NCBI GenBank assembly: GCA_035539215.1 | Contig: DATLIX010000091.1 | Span: forward strand, 1-64,000 | DNA length: 64,000 nucleotides | Reading direction: 5' to 3' | From: Dongia_B sp035539215 | GTDB lineage: Bacteria > Pseudomonadota > Alphaproteobacteria > Dongiales > Dongiaceae | In this document: positions 41,223 to 49,096 of the stretch, piece by piece | Layout of the letters: every line of letters starts with the position of its first letter | How positions within the stretch are numbered: position 1 is the stretch's first letter | Made by a program: the position numbers and the translations under genes | The notes under the pieces: model-generated | Database searches by the model: none | What the model was told of the DNA's origin: nothing | Seen by the model: only the letters and a program-made list of their open reading frames with translations

Positions 41223-41630
41223 TTGAGAGTGCAGGAAACATTGGATCAGCCCCGGCCCGTCGACTATCCGATTGTACTGGTTGTCGAGGACGACGCCTCC
41301 TTACGCATGCTGGCAACGGATATCGTGGAGGAGACCGGCCTCCCGGTTCTCACCGCGGCCAATGGCGAGGAAGCGGTGCGCCTGCTGGACAAACACCCCG
41401 GGATCGGCATCCTTTTCACCGACATCAATATGCCGGGCCAGGTCGACGGCGTCGCCCTGGCCCGGATCGCCCGGGATCGCCGCCCATCCATTCAGCTGCT
41501 TTTTGTTTCCGGTTATATGACGCAGGATCCGGCGGCCCTGCCGGAAGGCGGGCGTTTTTTCGGAAAACCCTATGACGTGGATCAAATTTCCTCCACACTC
41601 ATGGAGCTTGGGCGACGCTTCCACGCGTGA
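41223..41630 (+). CDS. Single-domain response regulator (first)
   Basis: A 135-residue CheY-like receiver: acidic pair VVEDDASL, phosphoacceptor LFTDINMPG, Ser/Thr position LFVSGY and FGKPY with the conserved Lys. No output domain. The start is a TTG at 41223 behind AGGAG; a GTG at 41229 is an alternative. It is the first of three lone receivers grouped with a KaiC-like gene. The partner kinase may be one of the hybrid kinases encoded across the divergent gap. Confidence 0.87.
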   Translation: MRVQETLDQPRPVDYPIVLVVEDDASLRMLATDIVEETGLPVLTAANGEEAVRLLDKHPGIGILFTDINMPGQVDGVALARIARDRRPSIQLLFVSGYMTQDPAALPEGGRFFGKPYDVDQISSTLMELGRRFHA

Positions 41631-41784
41631 AGGGAGACGCCGTCCATTTCTGCTTTCTGCTCCTTCCAATGCCTCAGAAGACTGCACCGGGTCGCGTCCG
41701 AAGACTTCCATCTGAACTTTCGCCCGTGGACCCCGTTCAAAAATAGTTGATCACATTCCTGCCGTCTGCGAGGAAGAAACTGCG

Positions 41785-42144
41785 ATGGAAAAGCATGCCA
41801 CAATTCTTCTTGTGGAAGATAATACCCTCCTCGCCGAAACCACGGCCGATATCCTGACGGACGCAGGATATGAAGTCATCCATGTCGAGAACGGCGATCA
41901 GGCCATCCACCTGTTGCGCCATACGCGTGTCGACATCATCGTCTCCGACATCGTTATGCCGGGTGGTCTGAGCGGACTGGAACTGGTTCACGAGGTGAGC
42001 CTGCTCTACCCGGGGATCCGCACGCTTCTGGTAACCGGCTTCGGCTCTTCGTTATCTCTCCCGGCCGAGTTGAAAAGCCGCGTCTTGCATAAGCCCTTTG
42101 GCGCTGATGCGCTGCTGGATGCCGTGCAGCGACTACAGGAGTGA
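41785..42144 (+). CDS. Single-domain response regulator (second)
   Basis: A 119-residue receiver: LLVEDNTLL, phosphoacceptor IIVSDIVMPGG, LLVTGF and HKPFG. It resembles the C-terminal receivers of the AHDFNN-class hybrid kinases. GAGGAAG lies about 9 nt before the ATG. It is 154 bp from the previous receiver and 105 bp before the KaiC-like gene. Confidence 0.88.
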   Translation: MEKHATILLVEDNTLLAETTADILTDAGYEVIHVENGDQAIHLLRHTRVDIIVSDIVMPGGLSGLELVHEVSLLYPGIRTLLVTGFGSSLSLPAELKSRVLHKPFGADALLDAVQRLQE

Positions 42145-42249
42145 TAGCCGCCTCAAATGACCTCGTTTCGTCGGGCGGGGGAACCATCCCCTGTCAGCTT
42201 TCTTGAAATTTTATCAAGATGCATCGCGCTGGTTGAGGAAAGAAATTGA

Positions 42250-43656
42250 ATGGAACGATCTTCGTCCGGCGTGGAAGGGCTCGATAAGATTCTCTGCGGC
42301 GGCTTCGTGCGCGGCTCCGCGTATATTCTTGAAGGGCCGCCCGGTGCCGGGAAAACGATTCTCGCCAACCAGTTCTGCTGTCGACAAGTCGCAAATGGCG
42401 GGACCGCAGTTTACATCAGTTTGCTGGCGGAATCCCATCATCGACTGATCGAATATCTAAAGGAATTGTCCTTTTTCGACAGCTCGTTCGTTCCCTCCCG
42501 CCTTTCTTATCTCAGTGCCTTCAACACCCTGGCGGCGGACGGGTTGGAAGGCGTTCTGCGGATCGTGCGCGAAGAAGCCAAGCGCGCAAAGGCCACAGCG
42601 ATCGTGCTGGACGGCATTTTTGCCGCGCGCAGCCTGGCGCCGAGCGAGCACGATTATCAGCGCTTTGTGTATGAATTGCAGGGCATCGCCAGCAGCCAGA
42701 ACTGTGTCATGCTGCTGATCGCTCATCCGTATCCGGGTGCCGAGTTGATCGAGTACCCCGTGGTTGATGGGTGCATCGGCTTGCATCACGATCTCGAGGG
42801 CGCGGTCGCCCATCGCAGCCTGCAGGTGCGCAAGCAGCGGGGCAGTGGCGCATTGGTCGGGCGGCACGCTTTCACACTTTCCACCAAAGGCTTCCAAGCC
42901 TTTCCGCGCCTCGAATCCATGCTTCCCCGAGTCCCGCGCGACGATATCGTCAATACGCGTTTGAGCCTGGGATTGCCGAGCCTCGACCGCATGCTCGCCG
43001 GCGGGTTGCCCGAGCGGTCGGTTACGCTTCTCATGGGGCCGACGGGTTCGGGCAAAACCACGCTCGGCCTTCACTTTCTGGCAAGAGCGAGCACAGCGAG
43101 CCGAGCGCTATTGCTTAGCTTCTATGAAACGCCAGCGCGATTGAAAGCCAAGGCAACGGACATCGGCATCGATTTCCCCGCGTTGATGGCTTCAGGTGCT
43201 CTTGAACTTCTATGGCACCCCCCAAGCGAGATCCAAGTCGACGAGGTGGCTCACGAGCTTCTCGATCACGTACGTCGGAGCCAAATCAAACGCGTTTTCA
43301 TCGACGGAATAGTTCCGCTGCGCGACAGCCTGCTCCCGCACAGCCGGCTACCGGGCTTTATCAACGCGCTCAACAGCCACTTGCGTGACTTGGGCGTGAC
43401 CGTGGTTTACACTAGCGAATTGCGTCAAATCAACCTGCCAGAGAAACTGCCGTCGGATGAGATTTCCGCAATGATCGACAACTTAATCATCCTCACCTAT
43501 TCGCAGCAGAGCGGTCTATTACAGCGGCGCATTTCCATCCTGAAGCTACGCGACAGTGCCTTCGATGCGCGCGCCCACGAGGTACATCTCGGCGCAAACG
43601 GCTTGACTTTCGAGCCGGTGACACAGTTGTCGGGGAGCCTCAATGCAGGTTCCTAA
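42250..43656 (+). CDS. Double-domain KaiC-like ATPase
   Basis: A 468-residue RecA-fold ATPase with two KaiC domains. The first Walker A is GPPGAGKT (29-36), with Walker B IVLDGIFA; the second is GPTGSGKTT (around 263-271), with Walker B VFIDGIVPL. The C-terminal segment aligned with the KaiC phosphosite reads EISAMIDNLIIL: the Ser position is kept and the Thr is Ala. There is no kaiA or kaiB nearby, so a clock is unlikely. The downstream receiver gene overlaps it by 14 bp, pointing to a KaiC-receiver signalling pair as in other proteobacteria. Role is unknown; links to stress or light are only speculation. Confidence 0.9.
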   Translation: MERSSSGVEGLDKILCGGFVRGSAYILEGPPGAGKTILANQFCCRQVANGGTAVYISLLAESHHRLIEYLKELSFFDSSFVPSRLSYLSAFNTLAADGLEGVLRIVREEAKRAKATAIVLDGIFAARSLAPSEHDYQRFVYELQGIASSQNCVMLLIAHPYPGAELIEYPVVDGCIGLHHDLEGAVAHRSLQVRKQRGSGALVGRHAFTLSTKGFQAFPRLESMLPRVPRDDIVNTRLSLGLPSLDRMLAGGLPERSVTLLMGPTGSGKTTLGLHFLARASTASRALLLSFYETPARLKAKATDIGIDFPALMASGALELLWHPPSEIQVDEVAHELLDHVRRSQIKRVFIDGIVPLRDSLLPHSRLPGFINALNSHLRDLGVTVVYTSELRQINLPEKLPSDEISAMIDNLIILTYSQQSGLLQRRISILKLRDSAFDARAHEVHLGANGLTFEPVTQLSGSLNAGS

Positions 43657-44023
43657 CGCCGCCTATAGCATCCTCGTCGTGGAAGACGAATTTCTGCTGG
43701 CCGCAGCTTTAAGCGCGGCCTTGGAGGATGCCGGATATCAAGTGACCTGCGCCGCCAACGGCCGCGAGGGGCTGGATCAGGCACTTCTCTCGCCGCCGGA
43801 TCTCATCATCACGGACTTCATGATGCCGCGGATGAACGGCATCAATATGATTGAGCGATTGCGCGCCGCCGGTCTGCAATTGCCGATCATCCTGCTGACG
43901 GCCGTTCCCAAAGAAAATCTGCCGAACGCCGCACGCTACGATGTCGTCATCGGCAAGCCCTATGATGAACAGAATCTTCTGCATGCCGTGCAGACCCTGA
44001 TTCATGCGCCCGAAGCAAGGTAA
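43643..44023 (+). CDS. Single-domain response regulator coupled to KaiC-like gene
   Basis: A 126-residue receiver: LVVEDEFLLA, phosphoacceptor LIITDFMMPRMNG, LLTAVP and IGKPYD. Its ATG lies inside the 3' end of the KaiC-like gene (14-bp overlap), so their synthesis is coupled. The short C-terminal tail has no DNA-binding domain; output is probably by protein contact, most simply with the KaiC-like ATPase. Confidence 0.9.
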   Translation: MQVPNAAYSILVVEDEFLLAAALSAALEDAGYQVTCAANGREGLDQALLSPPDLIITDFMMPRMNGINMIERLRAAGLQLPIILLTAVPKENLPNAARYDVVIGKPYDEQNLLHAVQTLIHAPEAR

Positions 44024-44039
44024 GGCGACGAAGCGAAAG

Positions 44040-44076
44040 CGCATAAGGCGGAAGCCGAACGCTTCCGCCTTATGCG
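44040..44076. terminator. Bidirectional-type terminator between receiver and glgA
   Basis: A perfect 16-bp stem (44040-44055 with 44061-44076) around a 5-nt loop lies between the plus-strand receiver stop (44023) and the minus-strand glgA stop (44113). Flanking T/A runs are weak (TTATTT on the plus side). Stem strength and place support a shared transcript end. Confidence 0.75.
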
Positions 44077-44112
44077 TTATTTCCGATGTTTTCCTAGGTG
44101 GAAGTTTTGGCG

Positions 44113-45741
44113 TTAGGCGAGACCCGCCACGCTATAAACATGATCGTAGCCGGCGGCGGAACGTTGCCACCCGAATGACCGCGACATTGCTTCCCGCCGC
44201 ATTTTATTGATGCGCCGCCGTGAGGCGTAGGTGTTCATGGCGCGCTTGATGGCGTCGACGAAGGCCGGCAGGGAAAGATCCGAGAACAGGAAGCCTGTAA
44301 GGCCATCTTCGATCGTATCGGCAAGTCCGCCGGTCTTGTGCGCGATCGGCAACGACCCGAAACGCTGGGCATACATCTGGCTCAGGCCACAGGGTTCAAA
44401 CCGGGAAGGCATGAGCAGAAAATCGCTGCCGGCAAACATGCGGCGTGCTTCCTCCTGGTCAAAGCCGATACGAACGCCGACCGAGCCGGGGAAACGCTTC
44501 GCCAGGTCGACCATGGCCTTTTCGAAGCGTTTTTCACCCCTTCCGGTGACGACCATTTGCCCACCATCCTCAACGATGCTCTCCGCGGCCTGTATTGCCA
44601 GGTCCACGCCTTTTTGATGGACCAGCCGCGAGACGATGGCAAAGAGCGGGCCCCGTGAGACGGCAAGCCCGAAGGCGTTGCGGATATAATCGCCGTTCCG
44701 CCGCTTGGCTGCCCATTCGCCGGCGTCGAAGCGCTTGAGAAGCGAAGGATCGCGCTTTGGATCCCAGCTCTCATCGATACCGTTCAGGATACCGGTCAGC
44801 CGGCCTTCGGCAGCGCGCAGTTTCAGGAGGCCGTCCAAGCCGCAGCCGAACTCGGGACGCGTGATCTCGTCGGCGTAGGTGCCGCTGACCGTGGTCAGAT
44901 GCGAGGCATAGAAGATCCCTGCTTTCAGAAACGACAGGCGACCATAGAATTCGACGCCATCGACCTGATAGGCGTGGGCTGGAATACCGAGCTGCGGCAG
45001 GCAGGTGGCATCGAAAAGACCTTGATACGCCAAATTGTGGATCGTGAGGATTGACGGGGTTGCCGAGCCGCGCCAGGCGAGATAGCCGGAGGTGAGCGCC
45101 GACGTCCAATCGTTGAGGTGCAGGAAGTTCGGCCGCCATTCCAGGCCGGTGCAGCCGATCGCCATTTCTGCCGCCGCCAAGCTCAATCGGGCAAAGCGGA
45201 TATGGTTGTCCTGCCAATCCTGCCCGGCAGCATCCAGATAAGGTGTTCCATTTCGTTCATAGAGCTCGGGGCACTTGACGACATAGATAATAAGACCATC
45301 CGGTGCCCGCACCCGCCCGATATCGCAGGCGGGCAGGCCGGCATAGGCCGGCAGGTGAGCGACGATGGTCATATCCGGATGATGTTCGACCACCTGCCGA
45401 TAGCCGGGGATGAGGACGCGTATGTCGCAGTGGCGCCGCAACGCCCGCGGAAGCGTCGCTGAGACCTCGCCCAACCCGCCGGCCTTCACGTAATCATCGA
45501 TCTCCGACGTGACGTAGAGAATGTGCTTGTGACGGCCGCCGAGGAAACGCGGATCGAGCGGCGAGCGCTGCGCCCGGCTGGCGACGGAACGGAAAGGCGT
45601 CGTGCTTGGCGACCGCGCAGTACGCTCGCGCGCCCGCTCTGCCCGCGGCTCGTCGTCAGACCGCGGCGGCATTACTGCCGGCTGCAGTATCGCTGATCCA
45701 GAAGCCGGTTCTTCGGGGGCAGTGGGAGCAAGACTGGGCAC
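44113..45741 (-). CDS. glgA: Glycogen synthase
   Basis: Transfers glucose from ADP-glucose to the growing alpha-1,4-glucan (GT5, GT-B fold), cytosolic. In the 542-residue protein the donor-site motif KAGGLGEV is near residue 87, HLNDWTSAL near 220, and the C-terminal FEPCGLSQMYAQRFGSLPI and KTGGLADT carry the nucleotide-binding residues. A 60-residue polar N-terminal extension precedes the domain. The GTG at 45741 is chosen because GGAGG lies 7 nt upstream and the EcfG-type promoter covers the longer frame's start at 45774. It is encoded alone, away from glgB. No glgC or glgP is in the window. Confidence 0.93.
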   Translation of the reverse strand: MPSLAPTAPEEPASGSAILQPAVMPPRSDDEPRAERARERTARSPSTTPFRSVASRAQRSPLDPRFLGGRHKHILYVTSEIDDYVKAGGLGEVSATLPRALRRHCDIRVLIPGYRQVVEHHPDMTIVAHLPAYAGLPACDIGRVRAPDGLIIYVVKCPELYERNGTPYLDAAGQDWQDNHIRFARLSLAAAEMAIGCTGLEWRPNFLHLNDWTSALTSGYLAWRGSATPSILTIHNLAYQGLFDATCLPQLGIPAHAYQVDGVEFYGRLSFLKAGIFYASHLTTVSGTYADEITRPEFGCGLDGLLKLRAAEGRLTGILNGIDESWDPKRDPSLLKRFDAGEWAAKRRNGDYIRNAFGLAVSRGPLFAIVSRLVHQKGVDLAIQAAESIVEDGGQMVVTGRGEKRFEKAMVDLAKRFPGSVGVRIGFDQEEARRMFAGSDFLLMPSRFEPCGLSQMYAQRFGSLPIAHKTGGLADTIEDGLTGFLFSDLSLPAFVDAIKRAMNTYASRRRINKMRREAMSRSFGWQRSAAGYDHVYSVAGLA

Positions 45742-45772
45742 GGCATTTCCTCCTGATCCGATTCGAAGGAGC

Positions 45773-45797
45773 AACCGCCCTGCCCTAACGCTGTTCC
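45773..45797 (-). promoter_or_regulatory. EcfG-type promoter of glgA
   Basis: On the minus strand GGAAC (45797-45793), 17 nt, GTT (45775-45773). The expected start near 45763 gives a leader of about 20 nt ending at the GTG at 45741. It places glycogen synthesis in the general stress regulon. Confidence 0.78.
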
Positions 45798-45890
45798 GTT
45801 AAGGTTCAAAGATTCTGTTCGATCCGTTGCTTAGCGGTCCTTAGCCATGCGTGAGGGCCGCAATCAAATTTTGATGTGGGTGCCGTGGAA

Positions 45891-45932
45891 CAAAACCTCT
45901 CAGGGACGCTTGCTAAGTGCCGCGAGGTTTTG
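45891..45932 (-). terminator. Inverted repeat downstream of the 45964-46503 gene
   Basis: Nine-base arms CAAAACCTC (45891-45899) and GAGGTTTTG (45924-45932) with a 24-nt loop; on the minus strand the second arm is T-rich. It lies 32 bp past the stop of the unknown gene and may end its transcript. Confidence 0.4.
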
Positions 45933-45963
45933 ATGGGGGAACTGAGGAGCAGTCGCCTCTCGG

Positions 45964-46503
45964 TTAGGGCTGAAAATAGGTGATGCGGATCGCTCCTCTG
46001 GTGAGGGAGACCCCCTCCGGGAAGGCCGCCATGGGCAGTGCCCCGAGGAAGCGATCGAGCGCTCGCCCCTGCTCCGCGGCCGGGCGGTATTCCATCATCA
46101 AATCGAAAGATTCCGTGGCGGCAATTTCCGGAAGGTGCGGCAGCGCTTCAGCCGGCCGGCTGAAGTAAATGAAATCCCCGGGTGTGTGCCCCAGCGTCCA
46201 GCCTTCGAATGAGGCATGGGTGAGATGAAAAGGCGCCGGTTCCCGAAGATTCCAATCCTCAGTTGCCGCGCGCAAACTCTCGCTAAGCGACGAGTCATAT
46301 TCCATGCCGTCCATAAGAGCTTGGTCGTTCTCAAGGTCGCAATGGTGCGGCGGCTCCGAAGCCAGGCGGAAATGGACCCCATAGCCCGCGACGGCCCTGG
46401 GGCGCCGCCAGAAGGGGCGCTCCTTGCCGAGCATCTGTTCAGCCACGACCTGCTCGTAATCCAAGCCTGCTCGGCGACAAATGGCTTTGGTGAGAAAAGT
46501 CAC
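45964..46503 (-). CDS. Protein of unknown function between glgA and glgB
   Basis: A 179-residue soluble protein without signal peptide or membrane span. It is rich in aromatic and acidic residues, with segments WRRPRAVAGYGVHFRL, FEGWTLGHTPGDFIYFSRP and ITYFQP that suggest a beta-rich fold. I do not recognise a family. The GTG at 46503 has GGAG 6 nt upstream. It stands alone between the oppositely oriented glgA and glgB genes. An alpha-glucan-related role would be only a guess from position. Confidence 0.6.
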   Translation of the reverse strand: MTFLTKAICRRAGLDYEQVVAEQMLGKERPFWRRPRAVAGYGVHFRLASEPPHHCDLENDQALMDGMEYDSSLSESLRAATEDWNLREPAPFHLTHASFEGWTLGHTPGDFIYFSRPAEALPHLPEIAATESFDLMMEYRPAAEQGRALDRFLGALPMAAFPEGVSLTRGAIRITYFQP

Positions 46504-46885
46504 GCGCGACTCCAGCGTTTCAACGCTTCGTTTCCCCGACGCGACGGCGGCGAGATCACAGAAATGTTACAGCAAATTATTTAAAGAAAATGAAGGCAAG
46601 AGCGCTTACCGGGGAGCGATCCTCCTCCGCACCCCGGCGGGGATTTTGGCCTTTTCCTCAATCGTTTGGTCACAGCCGCCGATCTCCTGTCCTCGGGAAC
46701 AATGGGCCTGATCGCCGCATTTCTCGAAGACAGTCGGGTTGGCTGTCTTTCACCACAACTATTCGTGTGAGCGGATGCCTGACCACAACTGCTGTCGGCG
46801 GCTGGCTGGCAATGCGACCGCGGACTGGGCGCGTGAACTGGGCGCGTGAATATGCATCTTCCGCGTTTCATGAGGGATAGACGGC
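46504..46885. other. Upstream region of the glgB operon
   Basis: No supported gene. It contains two tandem copies of ACTGGGCGCGTGA (46824-46836, 46837-46849) about 40 bp before the glgB start. No EcfG or FNR site was recognised, so the promoter of glgB-treY remains unassigned. Confidence 0.5.
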
Positions 46886-49093
46886 GTGAGAATGGTTCAA
46901 GCAATCCGCGAAAAGAGCGCAGCCCAGGCGCAGGTCGATGCCCTCATCGCCGGGGCTCTGGCGGACCCTTTCGCCTTCCTCGGTCCCCATCCGGCCGGAG
47001 CAGAAACCGTCATCCGCAGTTTTCAGCCGGGTGCAGCAGGCGTCACGATTCTCGATCGCGCGACTGGCGAAGAAATAGCCAGAGCCGAGCTGGTGCATGG
47101 GGCCGGTCTTTTCGAAGCGCATCTGGAGGCGGTGCCCCGCGCTTATGTGCTGCGTATCGACTGGCAGACGGCCATACAGGAGATCGAGGATCCCTATGCC
47201 TTTGGGCTGCTGCTGGGGGATGTCGATCTGCATTTGATGTCGGAAGGCTCGCATCGGCATATCGGCGACGTACTCGGCGCCCAGTTGATGACCATCGACG
47301 ATATTGCCGGCGTCCGCTTCGCCGTCTGGGCACCGAATGCGAAGCGGGTTTCCGTGGTGGGCGATTTCAACAGCTGGGACGGCCGGCGCCATCCCATGCG
47401 TCTGCGCCATGGCGCCGGGCTATGGGAGCTTTTCATCCCCCGACTGACAGCCGGCGAGCGCTATAAATATGAGATCGTGGCGCGCGATGGTACCGTCCTG
47501 CCGTTGAAGGCGGATCCCGTAGCCCTTTATGCGGAACAGCCGCCGGCGACCGCCTCCGTCGTCGGCAATCTGCACACCTATAGCTGGCACGACCAGCCAT
47601 GGCTGGAAAAGCGCCCTGCCTTTCATCGCGGCGATGCCCCCCTCAGCGTGTACGAAGTGCATACCGGCTCATGGTGGCGGCATGAAGAACAATCGCCACA
47701 TTGGCAGGACCTGACCGATCGCCTGATTCCCTATGTTGCCGAACTCGGCTTTACCCATATCGAACTTCTGCCGGTCATGGAGCATCCCTTTGCCGGTTCC
47801 TGGGGGTATCAGCCGCTCAGCCTCTTTGCCCCAACCTCACGACATGGCTCGATCGACGCCTTCAAGGTCTTCGTCGACTCATGTCATCAGGCCGGCATCG
47901 GCGTCATCCTGGATTGGGTGCCAGGCCATTTTCCCAACGACGCCCACGGCCTGGCCAACTTCGACGGGACACATCTATACGAGCATGAGGATCCGCGGGA
48001 AGGGCTGCATCAGGACTGGGATACGCTGATCTACAATTTTGGCCGCAGCGAGGTGCGTGCTTTCCTGATCGCAAGTGCCCTGCACTGGCTGCGCCATTAT
48101 CATATCGACGGCCTGCGCGTGGATGCTGTCGCCTCCATGCTCTATCGCGATTACAGCCGCGAACCCGGCAGCTGGATTCCCAACGTCCACGGCGGCCGGG
48201 AGAATCTCGAAGCCATCCATTTTATGCGTGAACTTACCGGTACCGTTCATCGCTATTTTCCCGACGCCCTGATGATAGCCGAGGAATCCACGGCCTGGCC
48301 TCATGTCACCGGTCATGACGGCCACTGGGCCCTCGGGTTCGACGACAAATGGAACATGGGGTGGATGAACGACACGCTGCGCTACATGTCGCGCGACGCG
48401 GCGCATCGCGCCTATCACCACAACGACATGACCTTCGGCCTGATATATGCCTTCACCGAGCGCTTCATCCTGCCGCTCTCCCATGATGAAGTCGTCCATG
48501 GTAAAGGCTCGATCATCGGGCGCATGCCCGGCGACGACTGGCAGAAGCGTGCCAATCTGCGGGCCTACCTGGCCTTCATGTGGACCCATCCGGGCCGAAA
48601 ACTCATTTTCATGGGAACCGAGTTTGGGCAGGAGCGCGAGTGGAATCACGAACGTCAGCTCGACTGGTTTCTGCTTGATCAGTCCAGCCACCAGCAACTG
48701 CAGATCCTGGTGCGGGAATTGAACCGCCTCTACCGCAGTCGACCCGCGCTTCATCGCCGCGATGACCTGGCCGACAGCTTTCAGTGGCTGGTGGGGAACG
48801 ATGCGCAGCAGAGCGTCCTTATATACCTGCGCAAGGACCCCGGTTCTAATAGTCGGCCGATCCTGGTGGCCTGCAACTTCACTCCGGTTCCCCGCTATGA
48901 CTACCGCGTCGGCGTGCCGTGCGCCGGTCGATGGCAGGAAACCATCAACACCGACAGCGTCTTTTTCGGTGGATCGAACCTGGGCAATAGCGGCGCCATT
49001 CACAGCGACGCCATTCCGTCCCATGGACATCCGCAGTCTTTGCGTCTCTTGCTGCCCCCCCTTGCCACCTTGATTTTGGAGTTCGACAGCTGA
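46886..49093 (+). CDS. glgB: 1,4-alpha-glucan branching enzyme
   Basis: Forms alpha-1,6 branches in glycogen (GH13_9, CBM48). The 735-residue protein starts with the extra N1 domain (about 1-115), then CBM48 (GVRFAVWAPNAKRVSVVGDFNSWDGR), and the catalytic barrel with LRVDAVASMLYRDY (nucleophile Asp), MIAEESTAWP (acid/base Glu) and PLSHDEVVHGKGS (third Asp). Length and motifs match the long bacterial GlgB. The GTG at 46886 or the ATG at 46892 is the start. It heads glgB-glgX-treZ-malQ-treY, with a 3-bp gap to glgX. Confidence 0.96.
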   Translation: MRMVQAIREKSAAQAQVDALIAGALADPFAFLGPHPAGAETVIRSFQPGAAGVTILDRATGEEIARAELVHGAGLFEAHLEAVPRAYVLRIDWQTAIQEIEDPYAFGLLLGDVDLHLMSEGSHRHIGDVLGAQLMTIDDIAGVRFAVWAPNAKRVSVVGDFNSWDGRRHPMRLRHGAGLWELFIPRLTAGERYKYEIVARDGTVLPLKADPVALYAEQPPATASVVGNLHTYSWHDQPWLEKRPAFHRGDAPLSVYEVHTGSWWRHEEQSPHWQDLTDRLIPYVAELGFTHIELLPVMEHPFAGSWGYQPLSLFAPTSRHGSIDAFKVFVDSCHQAGIGVILDWVPGHFPNDAHGLANFDGTHLYEHEDPREGLHQDWDTLIYNFGRSEVRAFLIASALHWLRHYHIDGLRVDAVASMLYRDYSREPGSWIPNVHGGRENLEAIHFMRELTGTVHRYFPDALMIAEESTAWPHVTGHDGHWALGFDDKWNMGWMNDTLRYMSRDAAHRAYHHNDMTFGLIYAFTERFILPLSHDEVVHGKGSIIGRMPGDDWQKRANLRAYLAFMWTHPGRKLIFMGTEFGQEREWNHERQLDWFLLDQSSHQQLQILVRELNRLYRSRPALHRRDDLADSFQWLVGNDAQQSVLIYLRKDPGSNSRPILVACNFTPVPRYDYRVGVPCAGRWQETINTDSVFFGGSNLGNSGAIHSDAIPSHGHPQSLRLLLPPLATLILEFDS

Positions 49094-49096
49094 ATC

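Noticed and set aside
45860..45880. ATCAA...TTGAT palindrome upstream of the unknown gene between glgA and glgB
   Set aside because: The half-sites are in the reverse order to an FNR box, and the place is downstream, not upstream, of the nearest gene.
46590..46880. 96-codon frame upstream of glgB
   Set aside because: It is Arg/Ser-rich with no ribosome site and runs up to the glgB start; it looks like non-coding DNA.
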